Below, one piece after another: positions 42,318-50,700 of a stretch of 64,000 nucleotides of DNA. A program made the position numbers and the translations under genes. The stretch covers positions 1 to 64,000 of the IMG/VR virus record IMGVR_UViG_3300034691_000044; one strand, 5' to 3'. The notes beneath the pieces were generated by a model. The model did no database searches, was not told the DNA's origin, and saw only the letters and a list, made by a program, of their open reading frames with translations. Numbering within the stretch: position 1 is the stretch's first letter; each line of letters opens with the position of its first letter. The stretch comes from a virus.

Positions 42318-43557
42318 ATTTAACCTCACCCCGAGCCAAGAACGGGGGTATGACACATTCCTTCCGTTCTATCTCGACCCAAATCAGACGGTAATGGTGC
42401 TCAAGGGGTATTCCGGCACCGGTAAGACCACCTTGGTCAAATACCTAATAGAACAGCTACCGATGATGGATGAAATGGCGAAGTTGGTGGCCCCTGGCTA
42501 CATTCCACCTGAAATTGTTCTGACGGCAACAACAAACCAGGCAGCTGAAGCATTCTCGCTGGCCGTCGGCTATAAGCCGATAGCTTCAACGATTTACTCG
42601 GCTTGCCAACTGCGTGTGGTCCGGGACTATAAGACACGAGAGTCACATCTCGTTCCATACGGGGACGGCTTGGAAAACAAGCTGGTATTCCTCGACGAAG
42701 CGTCTTTCCTCGACCAAGAGGCATTAGCCAAGATTTTGGCCCAGTGCCGCAAGTGCAAGATCGTCTTTATCGGCGACCCTGCGCAATTGACACCCGTTGG
42801 CTCAGAAAAGATGCCAGTGTTCGAAATGAACGCTTGCGAGATTGAACTGACCGACTTGGTGCGTTTTAACGGTGGCGTGCTGGAAGCCTTTATGGGTTCC
42901 CTGCGTGCTGCCGTTATGGAAGGCAATTGGTCCAGATTCCCGCTCACCCCTGGTGTTATCGACCGCCTTGATCGGCCGGCGTTTAATGCTGAGGCTGTTC
43001 GGTTATTTACCGAGGAAAAAGACAAACATGTCAAAATCCTGGCCTACACCAATGACCGAGTAACCGCGTTCAACAACTACCTGTCAAAGAAGATCCTCGG
43101 GTCTACTGTTCCCCAGGTAGGGCAAAAAATGCTTGTCAACGAGGCGGTGCAAAGCAATGCCTGCCGTTGCACAACAAATGAAGAGGTCACCATCGAGACA
43201 ATCGAGCCAACTGTGGAGTATTCCGTAGAAGGCTACACGATTCGCTTCCTTGGTAAGGGTGGCTACTTCTTCATGCCAAAGGCCCGCGGCGACAAGGACA
43301 AAGCGCACAAGCAAGCTGTGTACGATGACGACTTCCAAGCCATGAAGATAATCCTGGATACCTGGATCGAACTTCGTCCGGCATTCGCCCAAACAATCAA
43401 CAAGTCGCAAGGTTCTACCTACGACATCATCATGATCGACCTGGACGACGTGTGTTCGATGACTCGGACGCTGGAACAGCTCGCACGCCTGCTTTATGTG
43501 GGCTTGAGCCGTGCTCGTTTCAGAATCGTCATGACCGGAGATCTTCGGAGGAATTAA
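42310..43557 (+). CDS. DNA helicase (Dda/RecD2-like superfamily 1, N4 gp37-like)
   Basis: 415 residues. Walker A GYSGTGKT (33-40), Walker B LVFLDEASFL (Asp129-Glu130), motif III-like VFIGDPAQLTPVG, C-terminal TINKSQGSTYD and LLYVGLSRARF (motifs V and VI). This is the Dda-type SF1B helicase set with 5'-3' polarity in known members. The gene is the first of a coupled replication run with the next gene and DNA polymerase. ATG 42310 is used. Confidence 0.92.
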   Translation: MSKFNLTPSQERGYDTFLPFYLDPNQTVMVLKGYSGTGKTTLVKYLIEQLPMMDEMAKLVAPGYIPPEIVLTATTNQAAEAFSLAVGYKPIASTIYSACQLRVVRDYKTRESHLVPYGDGLENKLVFLDEASFLDQEALAKILAQCRKCKIVFIGDPAQLTPVGSEKMPVFEMNACEIELTDLVRFNGGVLEAFMGSLRAAVMEGNWSRFPLTPGVIDRLDRPAFNAEAVRLFTEEKDKHVKILAYTNDRVTAFNNYLSKKILGSTVPQVGQKMLVNEAVQSNACRCTTNEEVTIETIEPTVEYSVEGYTIRFLGKGGYFFMPKARGDKDKAHKQAVYDDDFQAMKIILDTWIELRPAFAQTINKSQGSTYDIIMIDLDDVCSMTRTLEQLARLLYVGLSRARFRIVMTGDLRRN

Positions 43558-44081
43558 TGGATCGCCGCACCAAGGCACACTTCAAATTGAAGGTCCGCGA
43601 GGCACTGCTCGATTTTATCTACAGCCCTGTGCTGAAGAGGAATGAATTGCGCCTAAAGGAACTGATTGACGAAAATGACGCCTTGGTTGGCGTTCAGTAC
43701 TTCGGTTTCGTTTACCGCAACAAGTTTCACACGCAGTCGCGTTACGCAAGACCGCCACAAAACATACCCCGCTTGTTTAGCAGTCTTCATGCTCGAATGG
43801 ACGAGATTCTCGACGAAGAGCGCCTCATTGAGCGTGAAGAACGCCCTCTGATCGCGGGCTACTTGCAAAAGTGGCTCAACTCGTCAGACGACGCAGAAGT
43901 TCTCTTTCAGCGATTACCGACGGCACTACGTGCGCCGTTCCAAACGGTTCTGGACACTGAGGGCATGAAATTGGCCGATGTGGACATGGACGACGCTGCC
44001 CATGAAATGGGTATCGGAGAACGGTCATTGGACGCTTTGAAAATTCGTTTAATGACCAACATCATCAGAGGGGACAGCTAA
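43557..44081 (+). CDS. Conserved replication-operon protein between helicase and polymerase
   Basis: 174 residues, charged and helical, start and stop both overlapping neighbours (TAATG on each side). This tight coupling between helicase and DNA polymerase suggests a replisome accessory factor. No domain recognised. Confidence 0.78.
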   Translation: MDRRTKAHFKLKVREALLDFIYSPVLKRNELRLKELIDENDALVGVQYFGFVYRNKFHTQSRYARPPQNIPRLFSSLHARMDEILDEERLIEREERPLIAGYLQKWLNSSDDAEVLFQRLPTALRAPFQTVLDTEGMKLADVDMDDAAHEMGIGERSLDALKIRLMTNIIRGDS

Positions 44082-46729
44082 TGCGTCACCACCTGTTTTT
44101 CGATAAAAATGAGTCAGGCAAATACCCAGTTGCCGTGCTCATGAAGCAGTACACATTCGATCAGAACTTGATCTACAAAAACTACATCGCCCCGCTGGAA
44201 ACCAGAGGGATAAAGAAGGAGGACTGCATTGCCTTTACCCTATCGTATGAAAATGCGAAGAAGGTATCCGCCCAGCAGGTGAAAGAGTATTCCGCACGCT
44301 TGCTGAACGTGCTGGAGCGCACAGGGACCAAGTTCATCTACTGTACCGATGGCACGTACTTCAAGTACCTCACCGGCCAGAAGAAGTCCGAGGTTCACCT
44401 GGGCTACGCACTGCCTTGTGCCGTGAAAGGCTACGAGCACATGCAAGTGGTCCTGGGCGTGAACTATCAGGTGCTGATCTATGCACCGGATAAGCAAGCA
44501 CACATGGATCAAGGTCTGGACGCGTTGTGTGGCAAAGTGCTGGGTAATTACGTCCCGCCTGGCGACAAGATCATCCATTCGGAGTTCTACCCCAAGACCC
44601 CGAACGAAATCCGCAACGCGCTAATGGAACTGCACAAGTTCCCGTACCTGGCCATGGACATTGAGGGCTACAGCCTTCGGTTGGACGAATGTGGTATTGC
44701 CACCTTTGCCTTGGCCTGGACCCATCATGACTTCATTGCATTCCCGGTCGATTTGAACGACCTGGGCGCAAAGGACGAAGATGGGAACTATCACTACCGC
44801 AAGGACAACGCCGAGGTTCGTGAAATACTCAAGGACTTCCTCAAGAAGTACATCGGCGCCAAGCGGTTCCACAGTGCCACGTTTGACGTGAAGCACCTGA
44901 TTTACAACCTCTGGATGCGTGATCCTCTGGATTACGTGAGCTGCCTGGAAGGTCTGGACATCATGTGCAGCAATCTGGATTGCACCAAGATCCTCAGCTA
45001 CCTTTCGGTCAATTCATGCTCGGGTAACACCCTCGGCTTGAAATACCAGTCCCAAGAGTTCACCGGCAACTATGCCGAGGACGACATCAAGGACATCCGT
45101 AAAATTCCGCTGCCAAACCTACTCCGCTACAACGGAGTGGACTGTATGGCCACGAACTTCACCTATGACAAGCATATGCCTGTCGTGGTGCAGGATCAGC
45201 AGCTGGAATTGTACAACGGCCTGATGAAGGATTCCATGAAGCTGATCATCAACGTCGAGTTGGTGGGCTTGCCGATGGACCCGAAGAAGGTCACCGAAAC
45301 CAAGGAAAAACTGGAGAAGATGCAGGAGGAATACCTGCTCGTTATCCAAAGTGATCCGATGGTAGCCAAGCTGAACTATCTGTTGCAGGTCTCTGCAATG
45401 GAAGCGGCCAACGCCAAGTTGAAGACGAAACAGCATCCGCTGGAGAAATTCAGCGATACCGTGTTCAATCCAGGCTCGCCACTGCAATTGGCCCGTTTGC
45501 TATATGAGCTGATGGACTTGCCTGTGCTTGCACGGACACCCACCAAGGCGCCAGCCACCGGTGGCAAGATCATCAAGCAGTTGCTCGATCACGCAGCAGC
45601 AGCCCCTTATAAGGCATTGCTGCAAGCATTGATCGACTATTCGGCGGTGACCAAGATTCTGCAGGCGTTTATGCCCGCGTTTGAAAACGGAATCTTAAAA
45701 GCCGACGGCATGCGCTATATTCACGGTGTCTTTAACATAGGCGGTACAGTATCAGGTCGTTTGTCGTCTTCTGACCCTAATCTCCAGAATTTGCCTGCGG
45801 GCAGTGCTTATGGCCAGTTAATTAAAGAATTGGTTATGGGACCACCTGGCTGGCTGTTCTGTGGAGCAGATTTTAACAGTTTGGAAGATTACATCTCAGC
45901 ACTAACAACAAGAGACCCAAACAAGTTAAAAGTTTACATTGATGGCTATGACGGCCATTGTTTGCGTGCTTACGCATATTTTGGTGATCAGATGCCGGAC
46001 ATCGACCCAACTTCGGTTGATTCTATCAACAGCATTGCTAAAAAGTACAAACATCTTCGCCAAGAGTCAAAAGCCCCTACATTTGCCTTAACTTACCAGG
46101 GTACGTTCGCAACCTTGATGAAAAACCTCGGTTGGTCAGAAGACAAGGCAAAACGGATCGAAGCTAACTTTCACTCCCTATACAAAGCATCAACTGAGTA
46201 TATTCATGACCGTTTGGTACAAGCGACCAAAGATGGCTACGTTACTGTAGCTTTTGGCCTTCGTTTGCGTACTCCGATGCTTGGGCGATCATATGTTGGT
46301 CTTGACTGCACACCCAAAGAAGTTGCGGCAGAGGGTCGCACCGCGGGTAATGCAATGGGTCAATCTTACGGCTTGTTGAATAACCGTGCGGCGGCGGCAT
46401 TCATGAAATTGGTTTGGGCAAGTCCGTTTCGCTACGACATCAAGCCAGTATGTTTAATTCATGACTCAATCTACTTGATTGTGCGTAATGATCCTGTCAT
46501 TGTGGCCTGGGTCAACAAGCACCTGACGGAAGAAATGGCATGGCAAGATTTACCCGAGTTGGAGCATCCAACTGTGAAGATCGGAGCCGAAATGGATGTG
46601 CATTACCAGAACTGGGCACAGCCAGTCACTTTGCCTGTCGATGCTGACGTTGAAACTATTAAACGCCTATGTCGTGAAGGTAAAGCAAAGTATGACGAGC
46701 AAAACCTGCAAAAGCTGTCAGCTGCATAA
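44081..46729 (+). CDS. DNA polymerase, family A (N4 gp39-like)
   Basis: 882 residues. N-terminal 3'-5' exonuclease with LAMDIEGYSLRL (Asp193, Glu195) and FHSATFDVKHLIYN; polymerase domain with GRLSSSDPNLQNLPAGS, motif A CGADFNSLEDYI (Asp597), motif B ESKAPTFALTYQG and motif C LIHDSIYLIV (His794, Asp795). Replicates the phage genome together with helicase, primase and SSB. Base composition drops from about 55-60% to roughly 40-45% GC in the last third, where rare leucine codons TTA and TTG become frequent. An HNH gene overlaps its end by 38 bases. Confidence 0.96.
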   Translation: MRHHLFFDKNESGKYPVAVLMKQYTFDQNLIYKNYIAPLETRGIKKEDCIAFTLSYENAKKVSAQQVKEYSARLLNVLERTGTKFIYCTDGTYFKYLTGQKKSEVHLGYALPCAVKGYEHMQVVLGVNYQVLIYAPDKQAHMDQGLDALCGKVLGNYVPPGDKIIHSEFYPKTPNEIRNALMELHKFPYLAMDIEGYSLRLDECGIATFALAWTHHDFIAFPVDLNDLGAKDEDGNYHYRKDNAEVREILKDFLKKYIGAKRFHSATFDVKHLIYNLWMRDPLDYVSCLEGLDIMCSNLDCTKILSYLSVNSCSGNTLGLKYQSQEFTGNYAEDDIKDIRKIPLPNLLRYNGVDCMATNFTYDKHMPVVVQDQQLELYNGLMKDSMKLIINVELVGLPMDPKKVTETKEKLEKMQEEYLLVIQSDPMVAKLNYLLQVSAMEAANAKLKTKQHPLEKFSDTVFNPGSPLQLARLLYELMDLPVLARTPTKAPATGGKIIKQLLDHAAAAPYKALLQALIDYSAVTKILQAFMPAFENGILKADGMRYIHGVFNIGGTVSGRLSSSDPNLQNLPAGSAYGQLIKELVMGPPGWLFCGADFNSLEDYISALTTRDPNKLKVYIDGYDGHCLRAYAYFGDQMPDIDPTSVDSINSIAKKYKHLRQESKAPTFALTYQGTFATLMKNLGWSEDKAKRIEANFHSLYKASTEYIHDRLVQATKDGYVTVAFGLRLRTPMLGRSYVGLDCTPKEVAAEGRTAGNAMGQSYGLLNNRAAAAFMKLVWASPFRYDIKPVCLIHDSIYLIVRNDPVIVAWVNKHLTEEMAWQDLPELEHPTVKIGAEMDVHYQNWAQPVTLPVDADVETIKRLCREGKAKYDEQNLQKLSAA

Positions 46730-47348
46730 ACCAGTAACTGAGTTTTCACTCTCCGTGCGGAATCGCGGAGGGTACGCCACGCTATGCAAATCTTGTGTGG
46801 TTATAAAGAATACTCTGTACTGGCAAACGCCCTATGGCCGTATCAGTTACATACGAAACAGCCAAAAAACTTCATCTAAAACGCGGGGGCATGCATTACC
46901 CACGTACAGCCAAAATGAACTGTTCGACTGGGCCATCGACAACAACTTATTTGCTTTATGTGCTGCATGGGAGGCTTCCGGGTTCAATAAGGACTTGGCG
47001 CCTTCAATCGACCGCAAAGACGTAACTCTCGGATATTCCTTCGAGAATATCCGTCTGGTTACGTGGAAAGAGAACAATGACGCACAGTATGCAGACCGTA
47101 AGACTTGTAAAGTAATTACACGTCAAAACCGTTCTGTTGAACAGCTCAGTATGGATGGTGAGTTAATCGAAGTGCATAAGTCCATTGCGGCTGCTGCCCG
47201 TGCAACGGGGGCGGTACGTACCAACATCAATTGTATGTGTACAGGCACCAACCCTGCCATTAAATCTGTCGGCGGTTTCCTTTGGAGATACGCTGAAAAG
47301 GAGCAAACCAATGCAAGTAATTCTTCAAGTAATACTGAATGTTCCTGA
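46692..47348 (+). CDS. HNH-type homing endonuclease with zinc finger and NUMOD1-like module
   Basis: 218 residues. Starts inside the end of the polymerase gene (38-base overlap). N-terminal zinc-binding part KTCKSCQLHK and CKSCVV, central HNH-like core (FDWAIDNNLFALCAAWEASG, LAPSIDRKDVTLGYSFENIR), C-terminal NUMOD1-like DNA-binding repeat (EVHKSIAAAARATG, SVGGFLWRY). Freestanding homing endonuclease. AT-rich like the polymerase end it follows, consistent with co-transfer. Overlaps the next gene by 38 bases. Confidence 0.82.
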   Translation: MTSKTCKSCQLHKPVTEFSLSVRNRGGYATLCKSCVVIKNTLYWQTPYGRISYIRNSQKTSSKTRGHALPTYSQNELFDWAIDNNLFALCAAWEASGFNKDLAPSIDRKDVTLGYSFENIRLVTWKENNDAQYADRKTCKVITRQNRSVEQLSMDGELIEVHKSIAAAARATGAVRTNINCMCTGTNPAIKSVGGFLWRYAEKEQTNASNSSSNTECS

Positions 47349-47478
47349 AGGCTCCGGTAAAGAGCTGACGGGTGACCGGTACGAAGAGCTGATCGATAAT
47401 ATACTGAACAGCGAAGTTGAAGCCGGTAACCTGCCTGGGGTAGCTTTTGCCTCCGTCACATTCGAGGATTGCGTATGA
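47311..47478 (+). CDS. Small hypothetical protein
   Basis: 55 residues, MQVILQVILNVPEGSGKELT start, with AAGGAG upstream. Its start lies inside the end of the HNH gene, its stop overlaps the dCMP deaminase start by four bases. Function unknown. Confidence 0.6.
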   Translation: MQVILQVILNVPEGSGKELTGDRYEELIDNILNSEVEAGNLPGVAFASVTFEDCV

Positions 47479-47930
47479 CTCCGCTGCGTGACAAGTATCT
47501 TCAGATGTTCATGTCCCAGGCTTATGCAGCTGAAGCCCAGACTGAAGCCCTACGTGAGCGCGTTGGCTGTGTCATCGTGTCCCCTTCCGGGGCTATGGTC
47601 ACCGGTTGGAATGGACAGCCTGCTGGTCACCACACCAACTGCTGCGAAAACACACCTGTGGCGGAAGATGGCAGAGAGCGGATGAAGACCGATCGTTCTG
47701 TGCTTCACGCAGAAAATAACGCTATGGGCTGGGCTATGCGCAGCGGTACATCACTCAATGGTGCCTGGCTGTTCTCCACTGTAGCACCCTGCGACGTATG
47801 TGCCCGTGCAATCATCCCATCAGGGATTAAGCGGGTTTATTTCCACCGCGTTCACGACGACATGACTGGTATTGAGCTTATAGCTCAAGCTGGTCTGGGC
47901 GTTTTCCAATTGAACTATCCATCGGAGTAA
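47475..47930 (+). CDS. dCMP deaminase
   Basis: Deaminates dCMP to dUMP, feeding dTMP synthesis along with the dUTPase at 15.0 kb. 151 residues with the zinc and catalytic motif LHAENNA (His78, Glu80) and second motif APCDVCA (Cys106, Cys109), spaced as in phage dCMP deaminases. Additional GHHTNCCEN resembles the extra zinc or allosteric region of that family. ATG 47475 overlaps the previous stop. Confidence 0.9.
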   Translation: MTPLRDKYLQMFMSQAYAAEAQTEALRERVGCVIVSPSGAMVTGWNGQPAGHHTNCCENTPVAEDGRERMKTDRSVLHAENNAMGWAMRSGTSLNGAWLFSTVAPCDVCARAIIPSGIKRVYFHRVHDDMTGIELIAQAGLGVFQLNYPSE

Positions 47931-47932
47931 AA

Positions 47933-48388
47933 ATGTCCAAGTCTCTGCACTCACCCGGCCGATTCGGTAACGCACCGGTCAATGGCCGGTATTTCTTCGT
48001 TCATCGTTCCAGCCGCTGCGTGCGGAGCTGGGACATGGACAGCCTGCCGGTCCCCGGCAACTGGGAGCAGGTATCTCTTGAGGAATGGGTTCAATTCCGC
48101 AAAGAGACCCTACTCATTCCACTGAAAAAGCGCAAAGCGCTTCACGCCACCCTCTACGGAGAATTGCCATGCAAGTCCGACTCACAACCATCGTCGAAAC
48201 CATCATCGACATCGATCCCGAAAACACAGAAAACTTCAGCACAGCCAAGGGCGAGATCTACGTCAACAACTACCTCGAAAACGAAGAACTCGACAACATC
48301 GCGGACGACATCAAAAGCGCCCACCAAGACGCGGTCATCTACGACACCGTCCGCGCCCAAAGCGTTACACACTCGTTCGAAGAAGTGA
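47933..48388 (+). CDS. Hypothetical protein with overprinted Ser/Thr-rich tail
   Basis: 151 residues. The first 80 are ordinary (FGNAPVNGRYFFVHRSSRCV); the last 72 are Ser/Thr/Lys/Pro-rich low complexity and coincide with the next gene, read in another frame (220 bases shared). The ancestral protein may have been shorter, with a lost stop. Function unknown. Confidence 0.6.
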   Translation: MSKSLHSPGRFGNAPVNGRYFFVHRSSRCVRSWDMDSLPVPGNWEQVSLEEWVQFRKETLLIPLKKRKALHATLYGELPCKSDSQPSSKPSSTSIPKTQKTSAQPRARSTSTTTSKTKNSTTSRTTSKAPTKTRSSTTPSAPKALHTRSKK

Positions 48389-48393
48389 AATGA
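48169..48393 (+). CDS. Acidic hypothetical protein
   Basis: 74 residues with an ordinary, non-repetitive composition (MQVRLTTIVETIIDIDPENT, YVNNYLENEELDNIADDI) and RBS CGGAGAA. This frame is probably the original one in the overlap with the preceding gene. Overlaps the next start by four bases. Confidence 0.65.
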   Translation: MQVRLTTIVETIIDIDPENTENFSTAKGEIYVNNYLENEELDNIADDIKSAHQDAVIYDTVRAQSVTHSFEEVK

Positions 48394-48551
48394 GCGAGGC
48401 TGACGAAGTAGCTGCTTCTATCAAAGAGCAGCACCCCGAATACTTCCCGCTCACTTCCCGGGCGCAGGCTGTTAGCATTGCTACCGGCCAGATGCCCGAA
48501 GAGAGCATCTCAATCATCCAGGCGGTGGCCGACGCCCTTATGGAGCTGTAA
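48390..48551 (+). CDS. 53-residue hypothetical protein
   Basis: MSEADEVAASIKEQHPEYFP and a helical C-terminus ESISIIQAVADALMEL. Coupled to the previous gene by a 4-base overlap and three bases from the next start. Function unknown. Confidence 0.55.
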   Translation: MSEADEVAASIKEQHPEYFPLTSRAQAVSIATGQMPEESISIIQAVADALMEL

Positions 48552-48554
48552 ACC

Positions 48555-49076
48555 ATGCAAGTAACCACCCGTAGTACGCAAGAATATACCATCACTGACG
48601 ACGACGGTTCCCGTGTCGCCACGGTCAGCATGACGGACGAAGCACCCGGTAAAGGCCGATTCTCCGTGGTGTGCAACGGCATGAGCTATTCATGCTATTG
48701 GAACGCCATGGGCGACCGGACTGTACGCGAATTCTTCGCCCTCGCCACTGACGCTTATGTCGTTGGCTGTCTCGACCCTTTCGGCACCTTGTTCCGTAAG
48801 ATCGACCCACAGATCCTGAAAGGGATCATCGCAATGGACATCAGCAAGTCGGAGCAACTGGACGATAATCAAAAACTGGATTTGACCAGTCGTTTGGTGG
48901 AGTTGTCACCGATCTCCGACGTGAACGGTCTTGTTGCCTTGAATGGCCCGCTCATGGCCGAGATCTACGGCCCTATGTGGTCCAATCAGGTGAACGAACG
49001 CTTCCTGGGCCAGCACCCAAGTTACACCGAACTGTTCAAGCGAATTTCCAAAATTCGCAGTGCCCTGGTCGGTTAA
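48555..49076 (+). CDS. Hypothetical protein at the end of the replication region
   Basis: 173 residues; beta-rich N-terminal third (ITDDDGSRVATVSMTDEAPG) and helical remainder. Last plus-strand gene before the lysis/tail region. Function unknown. Confidence 0.7.
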   Translation: MQVTTRSTQEYTITDDDGSRVATVSMTDEAPGKGRFSVVCNGMSYSCYWNAMGDRTVREFFALATDAYVVGCLDPFGTLFRKIDPQILKGIIAMDISKSEQLDDNQKLDLTSRLVELSPISDVNGLVALNGPLMAEIYGPMWSNQVNERFLGQHPSYTELFKRISKIRSALVG

Positions 49077-49084
49077 ATGTTCCG

Positions 49085-49144
49085 CTCCAGTCAAATTGCC
49101 ACTATTATGTGAGCTGTTTCATATTAGGCTAATCTTGACTGGAG
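49085..49144. repeat. Perfect 10-bp inverted repeat upstream of the holin gene
   Basis: CTCCAGTCAA (49085-49094) and TTGACTGGAG (49135-49144) are exact reverse complements, 40 bases apart. The right arm contains GGAG, seven bases before the holin ATG. The space holds TTGCCA and CATATT, a weak sigma70-like pair. It could be an operator pair or an RNA hairpin that limits holin translation. Confidence 0.6.
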
Positions 49145-49150
49145 AGCTGT

Positions 49151-49477
49151 ATGCCTTGGAAAGACGATCCCACCATCACCGGTGCGGTCCTTGCACTACT
49201 TATCAGCCTGGGCACTGGCATTCTGTCAGTAGCGCAGGCACTGGCTACCGGTCACAAATTCTCCATCTTCTGGTTGATTGCACAGCTCCTCGGGGCTGTT
49301 ATTGCAGGATGGCTTGTTTGGGACATGTACCCGGCAATTAATGAAACTGTTCCGGCTTGGCTGACACAGCCAATCGCAACGTCGATTGCCGCGCACTTTG
49401 GTGGCAAGTTGTTCAACATCGCCGAGTTTGTTCTCGGTAAACGGATCGGGTATACGCCTCCCCCATCTGCCAATTAA
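49151..49477 (+). CDS. Holin
   Basis: 108 residues with two hydrophobic segments (about 7-28, TITGAVLALLISLGTGILSV, and 37-58, FSIFWLIAQLLGAVIAGWLV) and a third, amphipathic region at 85-95; the N-terminus is short and charged. Size and topology fit class II or III phage holins. It forms pores in the inner membrane to release endolysin. It lies on the opposite strand to endolysin and spanins, with its own terminator. Confidence 0.75.
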   Translation: MPWKDDPTITGAVLALLISLGTGILSVAQALATGHKFSIFWLIAQLLGAVIAGWLVWDMYPAINETVPAWLTQPIATSIAAHFGGKLFNIAEFVLGKRIGYTPPPSAN

Positions 49478-49480
49478 CCA

Positions 49481-49502
49481 GAGCCCCGAAAGGGGCTTTT
49501 TT
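49481..49502 (+). terminator. Terminator behind the holin gene
   Basis: GCCCC-GAAA-GGGGC stem with GNRA loop followed by six T, directly behind the holin stop. Confidence 0.92.
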
Positions 49503-49517
49503 ACGCCTGGAGTTTCT

Positions 49518-49901
49518 ATGAAACGAGAGCGCCGCGGGCCTATGAACCTGCTGCATGGTGACATCGTGATTGCCACGGACATTGCCTTCTACACCCATAA
49601 AGGTGCCGAGGGTAAACAGTCCCAGGCGGTAGGCGACATGCTTATCGTCAACAACCCGCATCTCGATGGGGATGTGCAAGGATGCAGCCTTATGCCAGGC
49701 TCTGTGGGGCTCTGCACCGGCCTTGACGCGGGCACTTATCGCATGGCGAAACCAAGTGATAAACACTACGTCATGACCCTTCAAGAATGGGACCGTTATC
49801 AACCGGAGCGGGCCTTGCGAGCGCTGTGGAATATCCCTTTTGCAGTTCAACTTTGGCTGACCGCATTGTCGGCACCATTCATCATCGAGATATTCAAATG
49901 A
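49518..49901 (+). CDS. Hypothetical protein
   Basis: 127 residues (MKRERRGPMNLLHGDIVIAT), globular with a hydrophobic C-terminal helix (FAVQLWLTALSAPFIIEIFK) that could insert in a membrane. RBS CTGGAGTTTCT. Coupled to the next gene by a 4-base overlap. Function unknown; could assist lysis by position. Confidence 0.65.
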   Translation: MKRERRGPMNLLHGDIVIATDIAFYTHKGAEGKQSQAVGDMLIVNNPHLDGDVQGCSLMPGSVGLCTGLDAGTYRMAKPSDKHYVMTLQEWDRYQPERALRALWNIPFAVQLWLTALSAPFIIEIFK

Positions 49902-50173
49902 GCAATCGTAACGAATTTTTCAGCATTGAGCTGAAAGTGGCAAACCGGGAAAAGTGCGGGGCGTTCCTGGCTCAATTTACCAAGGCCATGGCCGAGGACA
50001 CTGAAGTAGGCGACGGAGCCTTCGAAGTCATCGCCTGCGGTTGGGATGACAAGTGCGGCTCAATGACTGCGTGCGACGCTTACGAACAAGAGCTTGAAGC
50101 CCAAGGCATCAGCGCAAGTCGTGTAATCGACGAATTCTTGGATGCTGAAGAAGAAGACGATCACGATCGGTAA
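49898..50173 (+). CDS. Acidic hypothetical protein
   Basis: 91 residues with an acidic C-terminus (DEFLDAEEEDDHDR) and central IACGWDDKCGSMTACDAYEQ. Ends at the bidirectional terminator. Function unknown. Confidence 0.65.
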   Translation: MSNRNEFFSIELKVANREKCGAFLAQFTKAMAEDTEVGDGAFEVIACGWDDKCGSMTACDAYEQELEAQGISASRVIDEFLDAEEEDDHDR

Positions 50174-50176
50174 TAA

Positions 50177-50199
50177 AAAGCCCCCAATCAGGGGGCTTT
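50177..50199. terminator. Bidirectional terminator between convergent genes
   Basis: AAAGCCCCC-AATCA-GGGGGCTTT, 9-bp stem with A/T flanks on both sides, between the acidic protein and the spanin gene, whose stop lies inside it. Confidence 0.9.
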
Positions 50200-50700
50200 G
50201 TTCAGCGAATTGAGCAGTGAATCATACTGCTTTTCCAGCCCTATTCCACGGGCGTGAGAGTCATCAAAAGCTCTTGCGAGTTCCGATCTTTCAGCGCTAC
50301 AGCTGTCGAGCAATCCGGAGAGCACCATTGCGGCTTTGGTTGCTGCCGGTAGCTGGAATCCAGCGCCGGTACTGCTAGTTGACTGGTTTCGCAGTCGGCT
50401 TTGGAGTGCGGCGAGTTCACCCCGCATGCCGTCAGAAGAAGCGCGGCTGTCAGCAGCAATGCGTTGCAGATCGCCCATTTCTTGATTATGTACATCGGTC
50501 ATCTCTTTGGCTTGCGCGTCAAGCTGACGCTGGTGTTCATTCAATGCAGTTTGGGCATCGGCCCTGGCCGTTGCCAACTGCTCCCGTAAATCTGTGACTT
50601 CCAGCTTCCCTTTCAGTTCCCCGCGGGATACACCGTCAAAGTGTATCCAAGCCAGGAGTGAAAGGGTGGCGACCACAGCCGCCAGCACCTTCCAATTCAT
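50188..50700 (-). CDS. i-spanin (Rz-like)
   Basis: 170 residues: N-terminal membrane anchor (about 5-19, VLAAVVATLSLLAWI) and a periplasmic coiled coil with Gln/Ala/Glu repeats (EVTDLREQLATARADAQTAL). Inner-membrane spanin that links with the outer-membrane lipoprotein to fuse the membranes in the last step of lysis. The o-spanin gene is nested inside it in another frame. Start overlaps the endolysin stop. Confidence 0.9.
   Translation of the reverse strand: MNWKVLAAVVATLSLLAWIHFDGVSRGELKGKLEVTDLREQLATARADAQTALNEHQRQLDAQAKEMTDVHNQEMGDLQRIAADSRASSDGMRGELAALQSRLRNQSTSSTGAGFQLPAATKAAMVLSGLLDSCSAERSELARAFDDSHARGIGLEKQYDSLLNSLNKAP
50241..50495 (-). CDS. o-spanin lipoprotein (Rz1-like), nested inside Rz
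   Basis: 84 residues entirely within the Rz gene in a shifted frame. Signal peptide with lipobox: MYIIKKWAICNALLLTAALL, then LTAC with the lipidated Cys at residue 24; the mature part is Pro/Ser/Gln-containing. Completes the spanin pair in lambda-like nested arrangement. It is longer than lambda Rz1 (60 residues). Confidence 0.88.
   Translation of the reverse strand: MYIIKKWAICNALLLTAALLLTACGVNSPHSKADCETSQLAVPALDSSYRQQPKPQWCSPDCSTAVALKDRNSQELLMTLTPVE

Noticed and set aside
48045-48059. TGCCGG-TCC-CCGGCA hairpin
   Set aside because: Stem and loop fit the TCC-loop family, but it lies inside a coding region and is not followed by RTGAY.
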